DNA of 64,000 nucleotides from contig NZ_CP023701.1 of the NCBI RefSeq assembly GCF_008704535.1, positions 5,622,001-5,686,000 on the forward strand. Direction: 5' to 3'. Positions 27,844 through 36,292 of this stretch are shown in pieces. Within the stretch, counting starts at the first letter, position 1. Each line of letters opens with the position of its first letter. The notes below the pieces were generated by a model. The model saw only the letters and a program-made list of their open reading frames with translations, had not been told where the DNA came from and searched no databases. Source of the DNA: Streptomyces subrutilus (GTDB lineage Bacteria > Actinomycetota > Actinomycetes > Streptomycetales > Streptomycetaceae). The translations under genes and the position numbers were made by a program.

Positions 27844-28626
27844 TCAGGACCGCGGGTACATCCCGGCGGGCAGGCCGGACGCGGCCGCGCGGTCCAGGAG
27901 CCACAGGGTGCGCGAGCGGCCGTACGCCTCCGCGGCCGGGGCCTGCACCCCGCCGGCGCCGCCGAGCGCGAGGGAGACCGCCCCGGCCTTGTCCTCGCCG
28001 GCGGCCAGCAGCCAGACCTCGCGCGCCGCGCGGATCGCGGGCAGGGTGAGGGAGATGCGGGTCGGCGGGGGCTTCGGGGCGCCGTGCACGCCGACCACCG
28101 TGCGCTCGCTCTCGCGGGTGGCCGGGTGCTCCGGGAACAGCGAGGCCACGTGGGTGTCCGGCCCCACGCCCAGCATCAGCACGTCGAAGCGGGGAACCGG
28201 TCCGTGGTCCTCCGGAGCGGCCGCCGCGGCCAGCTCCGCCGCGTACGCGGCCGCCGCCGCGTCCACGTCCGCCCCGTACGGTCCGTCCGAGGCGGGCATG
28301 ACGTGCACGCGGGCGGGGTCCACCGGCACCGAGTCCAGCAGGGCCGCGCGGGCCTGGGTGTGGTTGCGCTCGGGGTCGTCGGCGGGGACGTAGCGCTCGT
28401 CGCCCCACCACAGGTCCAGCCGGCGCCAGTCGACCGCGTCCCGGGCCGGGGCGGTGGCCAGGGCCGCGAGCAGGCCGTTGCCGTTGCGGCCGCCGGTCAG
28501 GACCACCGAGGCACTGCCGCGGGCCGCCTGCGCGTCCACGATCCTGGTGATGAGCCGGGCCGCCGTGGCCTCGGCCATCAGCTCCTTGTCCCGGTGGACG
28601 ACGACCTGGGGAGTCGTCATACCCAT
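27844..28626 (-). CDS. pgl: 6-phosphogluconolactonase
   Basis: 260 residues. Family motifs: VVLTGGRNGNGLLAAL near residue 41, WWGDERYVPADDPERNHTQA near 73, and FDVLMLGVGPDTHVASLFP near 147, with the catalytic His in the last. It hydrolyses 6-phosphogluconolactone, the product of Zwf, to 6-phosphogluconate in the oxidative pentose phosphate pathway. The start at 28626 (MGMTTPQ) has AGGCGG upstream; the ATG two codons later is also possible. It ends the tkt-tal-zwf-opcA run, but a strong hairpin sits between opcA and it. Confidence 0.92.
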   Translation of the reverse strand: MGMTTPQVVVHRDKELMAEATAARLITRIVDAQAARGSASVVLTGGRNGNGLLAALATAPARDAVDWRRLDLWWGDERYVPADDPERNHTQARAALLDSVPVDPARVHVMPASDGPYGADVDAAAAAYAAELAAAAAPEDHGPVPRFDVLMLGVGPDTHVASLFPEHPATRESERTVVGVHGAPKPPPTRISLTLPAIRAAREVWLLAAGEDKAGAVSLALGGAGGVQAPAAEAYGRSRTLWLLDRAAASGLPAGMYPRS

Positions 28627-28690
28627 GGTGGTGCCGCCTTGTCGGTAGGTCGGTAGGTCGGGGTGGTGCGCCGGGGCGCGGACGCGGGTC

Positions 28691-28734
28691 CGCAGCGCGG
28701 GGCCGGACCCGGTGGGGTCCGGCCCCGCGCTGCG
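28691..28734 (-). terminator. Perfect 20-bp hairpin between opcA and pgl
   Basis: Arms 28691-28710 and 28715-28734 pair without mismatch around a 4-base loop, 6 bases past the opcA stop and 64 bases before the pgl start. It should end or sharply reduce the tkt-tal-zwf-opcA message. The short direct repeat GTCGGTAGGTCGGTAGGTCG lies between it and pgl. Confidence 0.7.
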
Positions 28735-28740
28735 GATGCG

Positions 28741-29814
28741 CTACTTGGCCGCGGCCTTCTTGGCCGGCTTGGACGCCGGCTTCGCCGCGGGCTTGTCGTC
28801 CGCGGCCGGGGCGGCGGACTTCGCCGGAGCCGCCTTGGCCTGGGCGGCCTGCGCGGTCCGGGCGGGCGCCGGGGAGCCGGAGCCCTGGGAGGCCTCCAGC
28901 TTGGCCACGCCGAACTTCAGCGCGGACTCGAACGTGTTGTCCGGGTCCAGCCGGCGCAGCTCCTCCGCCAGCAGCTCGGCCGTGTCGCGGCGCTTGAGCG
29001 CCACCGCACGGTCGGGCTGCCCCGGCATCGACAGCGTGGCCAGCGCGCCGTCCGCCCGGTCCAGGACGATGTCGCCGTCCTGGGTGACCAGGTGCACGGC
29101 CGTCAGCCCCGGGCCGTCCGACAGGGTCCGCTTGACGGGGACCCCCAGCCGGTCCGCCAGCCACATGGCCAGCAGCTCGCAGCTCGGGTTGTCGTCCTCG
29201 CCCTCGACGACCGCGGAGTCCACCGACAGGGTCTGCTGGTCCAGCGCCGCCGCCAGCATGGAGCGCCACGGGGTGATCCGGGTCCACGACAGGTCCGTGT
29301 CCCCGAGCGCGTACGCCGTGCTCCGATCGGCCAGGGCGGCGATCGGGTTCTCGCAGGAGTACGTGTCCGTGATGCGGCGCTGCGCCAGCGCGCCCAGCGG
29401 GTCGCCCGCCAGGTCGTTCGGCGCGCCCTCGGGCCACCAGACCACCACGGGGGCGTCCGGCAGCAGCAGCGGGAGGACCACCGACTGGGCGTGGTCGACC
29501 AGTTCGCCGTGGAGCCGCAGCACGACCGTCTCGCCGGAGCCGGAGTCCGCGCCGACGCGGATCTCCGCGTCGAGACGGGCGTCGCGCCGGCTGCGCGGCG
29601 AGCGGCTGACCCGCTTGATGACGACGATGATCCGCGAGGGGTGCTCGTGGGAGGCGTCGCTCGCCGACTTGAGCGCGTCGTACGCGTTCTCCTCGTCGGT
29701 CACGATCACCAGGGTGAGGACCATGCCGATGGCAGGCGTGCCGATGTCCCGGCGTGCCTGCACCATCGCTGCATTGATCTTGCTGGAGTTGGTCTCCGTC
29801 AGGTCGATCTTCAT
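28741..29814 (-). CDS. opcA: Glucose-6-phosphate dehydrogenase assembly protein OpcA
   Basis: 357 residues from the ATG at 29814. It begins MKIDLTETNSSKINAAMVQA, the usual OpcA start. Conserved VLTLVIVTDEENAYDAL, LPLLLPDAPVVVWWPEGAP and RDTAELLAEELRRLDPD follow. OpcA has no enzyme activity of its own; in cyanobacteria and actinomycetes it promotes assembly and redox-sensitive activation of Zwf. Its ATG overlaps the zwf stop (ATGA), so the two subunits of this system are translationally coupled. The last ~55 residues are an Ala/Pro/Lys tail rich in KPAAKP-like units, similar in nature to the UvrA tail. Confidence 0.95.
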   Translation of the reverse strand: MKIDLTETNSSKINAAMVQARRDIGTPAIGMVLTLVIVTDEENAYDALKSASDASHEHPSRIIVVIKRVSRSPRSRRDARLDAEIRVGADSGSGETVVLRLHGELVDHAQSVVLPLLLPDAPVVVWWPEGAPNDLAGDPLGALAQRRITDTYSCENPIAALADRSTAYALGDTDLSWTRITPWRSMLAAALDQQTLSVDSAVVEGEDDNPSCELLAMWLADRLGVPVKRTLSDGPGLTAVHLVTQDGDIVLDRADGALATLSMPGQPDRAVALKRRDTAELLAEELRRLDPDNTFESALKFGVAKLEASQGSGSPAPARTAQAAQAKAAPAKSAAPAADDKPAAKPASKPAKKAAAK

Positions 29815-31340
29815 GGCCGGCGCCAGCTCCGTCCGTCTCGTGCGAGCATCTCGTCCGCCTCGACCGGGCCCCAGGTGCCCGCCGGGTACTGCGCGGGCTT
29901 GCCGTGCTTGTCCCAGTACTGCTCGATCGGGTCGAGGATGTTCCAGGACAGCTCGACCTCCTGGTGGCGCGGGAAGAGGTTCGCGTCGCCGAGGAGCACG
30001 TCGAGGATGAGCCGCTCGTACGCCTCGGGGCTCGACTCCGTGAAGGACTCGCCGTAGGCGAAGTCCATCGTGACGTCCCGGACCTCCATGGAGGTGCCCG
30101 GAACCTTGGAGCCGAAGCGCACCGTCACGCCCTCGTCCGGCTGGACCCGGATGACCAGGGCGTTCTGCCCCAGCTCCTCGGTCGCGCCCGACTCGAAGGG
30201 CAGGTACGGGGCCCGCTTGAAGACCACGGCGATCTCGGTCACCCGGCGGCCCAGGCGCTTGCCCGTCCGCAGGTAGAACGGCACGCCCGCCCAGCGGCGG
30301 TTGTTGATCTCCAGGCGGATGGCCGCGTAGGTGTCGGTCTTCGACTTGGGGTCGATGCCGTCCTCTTCGAGGTACCCGACGACCTTCTCGCCGCCCTGCC
30401 ACGCCGCCGAGTACTGGCCGCGCACGGTGTGCTTGCCCAGGTCCTCGGGGAGCTCCACGGCGGTGAGCACCTTGAGCTTCTCGGCCACCAGCGCCTTCGG
30501 GTGGAAGGTGCCGGGCTCCTCCATCGCGGTGAGCGCCAGCAGCTGGAGCAGGTGGTTCTGGATGACGTCACGGGCGGCGCCGATGCCGTCGTAGTACCCG
30601 GCCCGGCCGCCGATGCCGATGTCCTCGGCCATGGTGATCTGCACGTGGTCGACGTACGACCGGTTCCAGATCGGCTCGAACATGGTGTTGGCGAAGCGGA
30701 GCGCCAGGATGTTCTGGACGGTCTCCTTGCCGAGGTAGTGGTCGATCCGGAAGACCTCGTTCGGCGGGAAGACGTCGTGCACGAGCTGGTTCAGCTCCTG
30801 CGCGCTCTTCAGGTCGTGGCCGAACGGCTTCTCGATGACGGCGCGGCGCCAGGAGCCCTCCTTCTGGTCCGCCAGCCCGTGCTTCTTGAGCTGGGCGACG
30901 ACCTTGGGGAAGAACTTCGGCGGGACCGACAGGTAGAAGGCGAAATTGCCCCCCGTGCCCTGCGCCTTGTCCAGCTCCTCGATCGTCGACTTCAGCGTCT
31001 CGAACGCCTGGTCGTCGTCGAAGTCGCCCTGGACGAAGCGGCAGCCCTGCACCAGCTGCTGCCAGACCTCTTCGCGGAAGGGGGTGCGCGCGTGCTGCTT
31101 GACCGCGTCGTGCACCTCCTGGGCGAAGTCCTCGTCCTGCCATTCGCGACGGGCGAACCCGATCAGCGAGAAACCCGGCGGGAGCAGACCCCGGTTGGCC
31201 AGGTCGTAGACGGCAGGCATCAGCTTCTTGCGCGACAGGTCACCCGTAACGCCGAAAATGACCAGGCCGGACGGCCCCGCGATGCGCGGGAGCCGCCGGT
31301 CCTGTGCGTCACGAAGCGGGTTCGCTCCGTTTACCGACAA
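29811..31340 (-). CDS. zwf: Glucose-6-phosphate 1-dehydrogenase
   Basis: 509 residues from a TTG at 31340 (LSVNGANPLRDAQDRRLP), chosen because GGAGG lies 10 bases before it and the conserved NPLRDAQD follows at once. The coenzyme motif GVTGDLSRKKL is at ~28-38 and the active-site RIDHYLGKE is near the middle. VIEKPFGHDL and PFYLRTGKRL are also conserved. It makes 6-phosphogluconolactone and NADPH. The Shine-Dalgarno is embedded in the last codons of tal, whose stop is 5 bases before this start. A rare TTG start with a coupled site may set its level relative to tal. An upstream in-frame CTG at 31349 is a less likely start. Confidence 0.95.
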   Translation of the reverse strand: MSVNGANPLRDAQDRRLPRIAGPSGLVIFGVTGDLSRKKLMPAVYDLANRGLLPPGFSLIGFARREWQDEDFAQEVHDAVKQHARTPFREEVWQQLVQGCRFVQGDFDDDQAFETLKSTIEELDKAQGTGGNFAFYLSVPPKFFPKVVAQLKKHGLADQKEGSWRRAVIEKPFGHDLKSAQELNQLVHDVFPPNEVFRIDHYLGKETVQNILALRFANTMFEPIWNRSYVDHVQITMAEDIGIGGRAGYYDGIGAARDVIQNHLLQLLALTAMEEPGTFHPKALVAEKLKVLTAVELPEDLGKHTVRGQYSAAWQGGEKVVGYLEEDGIDPKSKTDTYAAIRLEINNRRWAGVPFYLRTGKRLGRRVTEIAVVFKRAPYLPFESGATEELGQNALVIRVQPDEGVTVRFGSKVPGTSMEVRDVTMDFAYGESFTESSPEAYERLILDVLLGDANLFPRHQEVELSWNILDPIEQYWDKHGKPAQYPAGTWGPVEADEMLARDGRSWRRP

Positions 31341-31345
31341 AATAC

Positions 31346-32464
31346 TCAGTCCTCCGCGGGGGCAAGGCGGACGAGTTCCGCCTCGGTCGACTTCAGAAGG
31401 TCGTTCCAGGACGCCGCGAACTTCTCGACGCCCTCGTCTTCGAGCAGCTGGACGACATCGTCGTACGAGATGCCCAGCTTCGCGACCGCGTCGAGGTCGG
31501 CACGGGCCTGGACGTAGGTCCCGCGCACCGTGTCGCCGGTGATCCGGCCGTGGTCCGCGGTGGCCTCCAGCGTGGCCTCCGGCATGGTGTTCACCGTGTT
31601 CGGGGCGACCAGGTCGTCCACGTACAGGGTGTCCTTGTACGCCGGGTCCTTGACGCCCGTCGACGCCCACAGCGGGCGCTGCTTGTTGGCGCCGACGCGC
31701 TCCAGTGCGGCCCAGCGGTCCGAGGAGAAGACCTCCTCGTACGCCTCGTAGGCCAGCCGGGCGTTGGCGAGCGCCGCCTTGCCCTTGAGGGCCTTCGCCT
31801 CGTCGGTGCCGACGGCGTCCAGGCGCTTGTCGATCTCGGAGTCCACGCGGGACACGAAGAAGGAGGCGACCGAGTGGACGAGGGACAGGTCCAGGCCGGC
31901 GGCCTTGGCCTTCTCCAGACCCGCCAGGTACGCGTCCATGACCTCGCGGTAGCGCTCCAGCGAGAAGATCAGCGTCACGTTGACGCTGATGCCCCGGCCG
32001 ATGACCTCGGTGATCGCCGGCAGGCCGGCCTTGGTCGCCGGGATCTTGATGAGCGTGTTCGGGCGGTCCACCAGCCAGGCCAGCTGCTTGGCCTCGGCGA
32101 CGGTCGCCGCGGTGTCGTGGGCCAGACGGGGGTCGACCTCGATCGACACCCGGCCGTCCTGGCCGTCGGTGCGGTCGTAGACCGGGCGCAGGATGTCGGC
32201 GGCGTCGCGGACGTCCGCCGTCGTGATCATGCGCAGGGCCTCCTCCACGGTGACCCTGCGGGTCGCGAGGTCGCCGAGCTGCTGCTCGTAGCCCTCACCG
32301 CTGCTGATGGCCTTCTGGAAGATCGCCGGGTTGGTGGTGACACCGACGACGTGCGACTGGTCGATGAGCTCGGCCAGGTTGCCGGACGTGATGCGCTTGC
32401 GGGACAGGTCGTCCAGCCAGATCGCCACGCCCTCGTCGGAGAGGCGCTTGAGTGCGTCTGTCAT
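31346..32464 (-). CDS. tal: Transaldolase
   Basis: 372 residues, the long actinobacterial form. The ATG at 32464 is preceded by GGAG. Motifs: GVTTNPAIFQKAI (~41-53), the Schiff-base lysine region LIKIPATKAGL, NVTLIFSLERY, and SVASFFVSRVDSEIDKRL. It transfers a three-carbon unit between sedoheptulose 7-phosphate and glyceraldehyde 3-phosphate. It lies 35 bases after tkt and 5 bases before zwf in one operon. Confidence 0.96.
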   Translation of the reverse strand: MTDALKRLSDEGVAIWLDDLSRKRITSGNLAELIDQSHVVGVTTNPAIFQKAISSGEGYEQQLGDLATRRVTVEEALRMITTADVRDAADILRPVYDRTDGQDGRVSIEVDPRLAHDTAATVAEAKQLAWLVDRPNTLIKIPATKAGLPAITEVIGRGISVNVTLIFSLERYREVMDAYLAGLEKAKAAGLDLSLVHSVASFFVSRVDSEIDKRLDAVGTDEAKALKGKAALANARLAYEAYEEVFSSDRWAALERVGANKQRPLWASTGVKDPAYKDTLYVDDLVAPNTVNTMPEATLEATADHGRITGDTVRGTYVQARADLDAVAKLGISYDDVVQLLEDEGVEKFAASWNDLLKSTEAELVRLAPAED

Positions 32465-32499
32465 GGGGATTGCATCTCCTACTTGTTCGTGTACGGGCG

Positions 32500-34587
32500 T
32501 CAGCGCGCGGCGGCGGCCAGCGATTCCCGGGCGGCGGCGGTCACGGCCTCGGGCGTGAAGCCGAACTCGCGGAACAGCACCTTCGCGTCGGCCGAGGCAC
32601 CGAAGTGCTCCAGCGAGACGATCCGGCCGGCGTCGCCGACGTAGCGGTGCCAGGTCAGGCCGATGCCGGCCTCGACCGCGACGCGCGCCCGGACGGAGGG
32701 CGGCAGGACGCCGTCCCGGTACGCCTGGTCCTGCTCCTCGAACCACTCGACGGACGGCATCGAGACCACGCGGGTCGGAACGCCCTCGGCCTGCAGCGCC
32801 TCGCGGGCGGCGACGGCGAGCTGGACCTCGGAACCGGTGCCGATCAGGATGACCTGCGGGGCGCCGCCCTCGGCCTCGGCGAGCACGTACCCGCCCTTGG
32901 CGGCGTCCTCGTTGCGCTCGTAGGTGGGCACGCCCTGGCGGGTGAGCGCCAGACCGTGCGGGGCGCCCTTGCCGTAGACCTTGGTGTGGCGGCGCATGAT
33001 CTCGCGCCAGGCGACGACGGTCTCGTTCGCGTCGGCCGGGCGGACCAGGTTCAGGCCCGGGATGGCGCGCAGCGAGGCCAGGTGCTCGACCGGCTGGTGG
33101 GTCGGGCCGTCCTCGCCGAGGCCGACGGAGTCGTGCGTCCACACGTAGGTGACCGGCACGTGCATCAGCGCGGAGAGGCGGACGGCGTTGCGCATGTAGT
33201 CGGAGAACACCAGGAAGGTGCCGCCGTAGATGCGGGTGTGGCCGTGCAGCGCGATGCCGTTCATGGACGCGGCCATGGCGTGCTCGCGGATGCCGAAGTG
33301 CACGGTACGGCCGTACGGGTCGGCCTCCGGCAGCGGGTTGCCCACCGGAAGGAACGAGGAGTCCTTGTCGATGGTGGTGTTGTTCGAGCCGGCCAGGTCG
33401 GCCGAGCCGCCCCACAGCTCGGGGACGATCGCGCCGAGGGCCTGGAGCACCTTGCCGGAGGCGGCGCGGGTGGCGACGTCCTTGCCGGTCTCGAAGACGG
33501 GGAGGACGTCCTCCCAGCCCGCGGGCAGCTCGTTGGCGTTGATGCGGTCGAACTCGGCGGCGCGCTCCGGGTTGGCGGTGCGCCAGGCGGAGAAGTCCTT
33601 CTCCCAGGCGGCCTTGGCCTCGCGGCCGCGGTCCAGGGCCTTGCGGGTGTGGGCGAGCACCTCGTCGGAGACGACGAAGGACTTCTCCGGGTCGAAGCCG
33701 AGGACGCGCTTGGTCGCCGCGACCTCGTCCGCGCCGAGCGCCGAGCCGTGCGCGGCCTCGGTGCCCTGGGCGTCCGGGGCCGGCCAGGCGATGATCGAGC
33801 GGGCGGCGATGAAGGACGGCCGGCCGGTCTCGGCCTTGGCGGCCCGCAGCGCGGCGAACAGGGCCTTCGGGTCGAGGTCGCCGTCCTCCTGCTGCTCGAC
33901 GCGCTGGACGTGCCAGCCGTACGCCTCGTAGCGCTTGAGGGTGTCCTCCGAGACGGCCGTCTCGGTGTCGCCCTCGATGGAGATGTGGTTGTCGTCCCAC
34001 AGCAGCACCAGGTTGCCGAGCTTCTGGTGGCCGGCCAGTGCGGACGCCTCGTGGGAGATGCCCTCCTGGAGGCAGCCGTCGCCCGCGATGGCGTAGATCA
34101 TGTGGTCGAACGGGGAGGTGCCCTCGGGGGCCTGCGGGTCGAACAGGCCGCGCTCGTAGCGGGCGGCCATGGCCATGCCCACCGCGTTGGCGATGCCCTG
34201 GCCCAGCGGGCCGGTGGTGGTCTCGACGCCCTTGGTGTGCCCGTACTCCGGGTGGCCGGGGGTCTTGGAGCCCCAGGTGCGGAAGGCTTCGAGGTCCGAC
34301 AGCTCAAGACCGAAGCCGGCCAGGTAGAGCTGGGTGTACAGGGTGAGGGACGTGTGCCCCGCGGAGAGCACGAAGCGGTCGCGGCCGACCCAGTCGGGGT
34401 CCGCCGGGTCGTGCCGCATCACCTTCTGGAAAAGGGTGTACGCGGCGGGGGCCAGGCTCATCGCCGTACCGGGGTGGCCGTTTCCGACCTTCTGTACCGC
34501 GTCAGCGGCCAGGATGCGGGCGGTGTCGACGGCCCGCTGGTCCAGTTCGGTCCACTCGAGCTCTGTGGTGGTCGGCTTGGTGCTCAC
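32500..34587 (-). CDS. tkt: Transketolase
   Basis: 695 residues from the GTG at 34587, with GGAGAGGAG 12-13 bases upstream. Thiamine diphosphate-binding features include GHPGTAMSLA, IYAIAGDGCLQEGISHEASA (the GDG...N-type cofactor motif) and LVLLWDDNHISIEGDTE. The catalytic and pyrimidine-site regions are VHFGIREHAMAASMNGIAL and FLVFSDYMRNAVRLSAL. A C-terminal regulatory domain ends with FGFTPEAVTAAARESLAAA. It transfers two-carbon ketol units. First gene of the tkt-tal-zwf-opcA operon; a TAGGCT hexamer on the minus strand at 34658-34653 may be its -10. Confidence 0.97.
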   Translation of the reverse strand: MSTKPTTTELEWTELDQRAVDTARILAADAVQKVGNGHPGTAMSLAPAAYTLFQKVMRHDPADPDWVGRDRFVLSAGHTSLTLYTQLYLAGFGLELSDLEAFRTWGSKTPGHPEYGHTKGVETTTGPLGQGIANAVGMAMAARYERGLFDPQAPEGTSPFDHMIYAIAGDGCLQEGISHEASALAGHQKLGNLVLLWDDNHISIEGDTETAVSEDTLKRYEAYGWHVQRVEQQEDGDLDPKALFAALRAAKAETGRPSFIAARSIIAWPAPDAQGTEAAHGSALGADEVAATKRVLGFDPEKSFVVSDEVLAHTRKALDRGREAKAAWEKDFSAWRTANPERAAEFDRINANELPAGWEDVLPVFETGKDVATRAASGKVLQALGAIVPELWGGSADLAGSNNTTIDKDSSFLPVGNPLPEADPYGRTVHFGIREHAMAASMNGIALHGHTRIYGGTFLVFSDYMRNAVRLSALMHVPVTYVWTHDSVGLGEDGPTHQPVEHLASLRAIPGLNLVRPADANETVVAWREIMRRHTKVYGKGAPHGLALTRQGVPTYERNEDAAKGGYVLAEAEGGAPQVILIGTGSEVQLAVAAREALQAEGVPTRVVSMPSVEWFEEQDQAYRDGVLPPSVRARVAVEAGIGLTWHRYVGDAGRIVSLEHFGASADAKVLFREFGFTPEAVTAAARESLAAAAR

Positions 34588-34918
34588 CGTTTGTCAGGGC
34601 TCCTCTCCACATGTCTGTTCCCGGTGACGAACGGTGCACCGGCGCGATTCCGAGCCTACCCCCGCCACGGCGTGCAGCTATTCGAGTGCCGCAGGTCGGT
34701 CACCACGTCGGCGGCCTCCGTTCACCTGCGCGCCCGGGGGACGGTCGGCTTCCACTCCGTCCCGTATGCCCGGTCCGATCGGCCCAACACGAACCGACCC
34801 CCGCGCAAGGCGACGTAAGTGCAACGTCTAGAGTGGCGTGGTACGCGCAAGCCTTTACCGGACCCTCATGTTCCCTGGTCCGCGTCGGAGCTTGCTGGAT
34901 TCTCTGTCAGGGGTGTGC
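34588..34918. promoter_or_regulatory. Divergent control region between tkt and ctaB
   Basis: This 331-base stretch has no gene I can support. On the minus strand TAGGCT (34658-34653) could be the tkt -10, leaving a leader of ~60 bases. On the plus strand TAGAGT (34829-34834) could be the ctaB -10; an in-frame GTG at 34838 just after it would lengthen CtaB by 27 poorly conserved residues. The rest shows no clear palindrome. Confidence 0.45.
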
Positions 34919-35860
34919 GTGACGGCCGTCGAATCCCGTCCAGCGGGGGTGCTCGGGACGAGCCCCGGTCATCGCCCGTTCGGGGCCCGGGCCATGGCTT
35001 TCGTGGCACTGACCAAGCCGCGGATCATCGAGCTTCTGCTCATCACGACCGTGCCGGTGATGTTCCTTGCCGAGCAGGGCGTGCCGTCGCTGTGGCTGGT
35101 CCTCGCGACCTGCTTCGGCGGCTATCTGTCCGCGGGCGGCGCGAACGCGCTGAACATGTACATCGACCGCGACATCGACGCGCTGATGGACCGCACCGCG
35201 CAGCGCCCGCTGGTGACCGGCATGGTCTCGCCGCGCGAGTGCCTGGTCTTCGGCATCGCGCTCGGAGTGGCCTCCACGCTCTTCTTCGGCCTGCTGATCA
35301 ACTGGCTGTCGGCCGCGCTGGCGCTCGGCGCGCTCCTCTTCTACGTCGTCGTCTACACGATGCTGCTCAAGCGGCGCACCTCCCAGAACATCGTCTGGGG
35401 CGGCATCGCGGGCTGCATGCCGGTGCTCATCGGCTGGTCGGCGGTCAAGAACGAGGTCTCCTGGGCCGCGGTCATCCTCTTCCTCGTCATCTTCTTCTGG
35501 ACGCCGCCGCACTACTGGCCGCTGTCGATGAAGGTCAAGGACGACTACGCGCGGGTCGGCGTGCCGATGCTGCCGGTGGTGGCCGGCAACCGGGTCGTGG
35601 CCCGTCAGATCGTCCTCTACAGCTGGGTGATGGTGGCGGTCTCGCTGCTCCTCACCCCCCTGGGGTACACCGGCTGGTTCTACACGGCCGTCGCGCTGGT
35701 CGCGGGCGGCTGGTGGCTGTGGGAGGCGCACGCGCTGCACGCACGGGCGAAGTCCGGGGTGACCGGGCCGAAGCTCAAGGAGATGCGGCTGTTCCACTGG
35801 TCCATCACCTACGTGTCGCTGCTGTTCGTCGCCGTGGCCGTGGATCCCTTCCTCCGTTGA
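34919..35860 (+). CDS. ctaB: Protohaem IX farnesyltransferase (haem O synthase)
   Basis: 313 residues from the GTG at 34919, preceded by AGGGGTG. UbiA-type prenyltransferase: the first aspartate-rich motif NMYIDRDIDALMDRTAQRPL is at ~79-98, and the second-site KVKDDYARVGVPMLPVV is in the second half; nine membrane helices are evident. It adds farnesyl to haem B in the membrane, giving haem O for the aa3 oxidase. CtaA, which converts haem O to haem A, is encoded 1.7 kb away on the opposite strand. Earlier in-frame starts (34838, 34913) exist but add unconserved residues. Confidence 0.94.
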   Translation: MTAVESRPAGVLGTSPGHRPFGARAMAFVALTKPRIIELLLITTVPVMFLAEQGVPSLWLVLATCFGGYLSAGGANALNMYIDRDIDALMDRTAQRPLVTGMVSPRECLVFGIALGVASTLFFGLLINWLSAALALGALLFYVVVYTMLLKRRTSQNIVWGGIAGCMPVLIGWSAVKNEVSWAAVILFLVIFFWTPPHYWPLSMKVKDDYARVGVPMLPVVAGNRVVARQIVLYSWVMVAVSLLLTPLGYTGWFYTAVALVAGGWWLWEAHALHARAKSGVTGPKLKEMRLFHWSITYVSLLFVAVAVDPFLR

Positions 35861-35884
35861 TTACTCACCGGTAGCATGCCGTCC

Positions 35885-36226
35885 ATGGCAGACACCGCGC
35901 AGACCGCAGACAAGAAGCAGGACCGCACGGCGGCGAAGCTGGCCAAGCAGATCGGCGCGTTCGCCGGGCGGCACGGCGGCGCCGAGGGCCACCTCGCCCA
36001 CATCGGGCAGGCCGGTACCCGCATCGTGCTCGTGGCCGCCGACGGCGAGTGGGGCGACCTGGTCGCCCCGACCTTCGAGGCGGCCCGGCTGGCGGCCGAG
36101 AAGGCCGGGCTGACCCTCCACGAGGAGTTCGACGGGGAGTTCGCGGCCAAGGTCCGGACCGGCCCGTACGAGTGGACGCGCATGGCCGGCATCCAGCTCG
36201 GCGGACCCGCGAACCCGGCGGTCTGA
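35885..36226 (+). CDS. Conserved actinobacterial protein of unknown function
   Basis: 113 residues, not assigned to a family. A Lys/Gln/Ala-rich helical start (MADTAQTADKKQDRTAAKLA) is followed by a compact alpha/beta body with GTRIVLVAADGEWGDLVAP and LTLHEEFDGEFAAKVRTGPY. No signal peptide or membrane segment is present. TAGCAT (35872-35877) lies 7 bases ahead of the ATG, so the message may be leaderless. It follows ctaB by 24 bases but probably has its own transcription start. Confidence 0.75.
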   Translation: MADTAQTADKKQDRTAAKLAKQIGAFAGRHGGAEGHLAHIGQAGTRIVLVAADGEWGDLVAPTFEAARLAAEKAGLTLHEEFDGEFAAKVRTGPYEWTRMAGIQLGGPANPAV

Positions 36227-36292
36227 CCCGCCGGTCCGCTCTCGGTCAACAGCGCGAGCAACACCTCACACCCCGCTCACCCGTTAGGACGT

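Noticed and set aside
32452..34818. 788-residue plus-strand frame over tkt
   Set aside because: Antisense shadow of transketolase, with no family motif.
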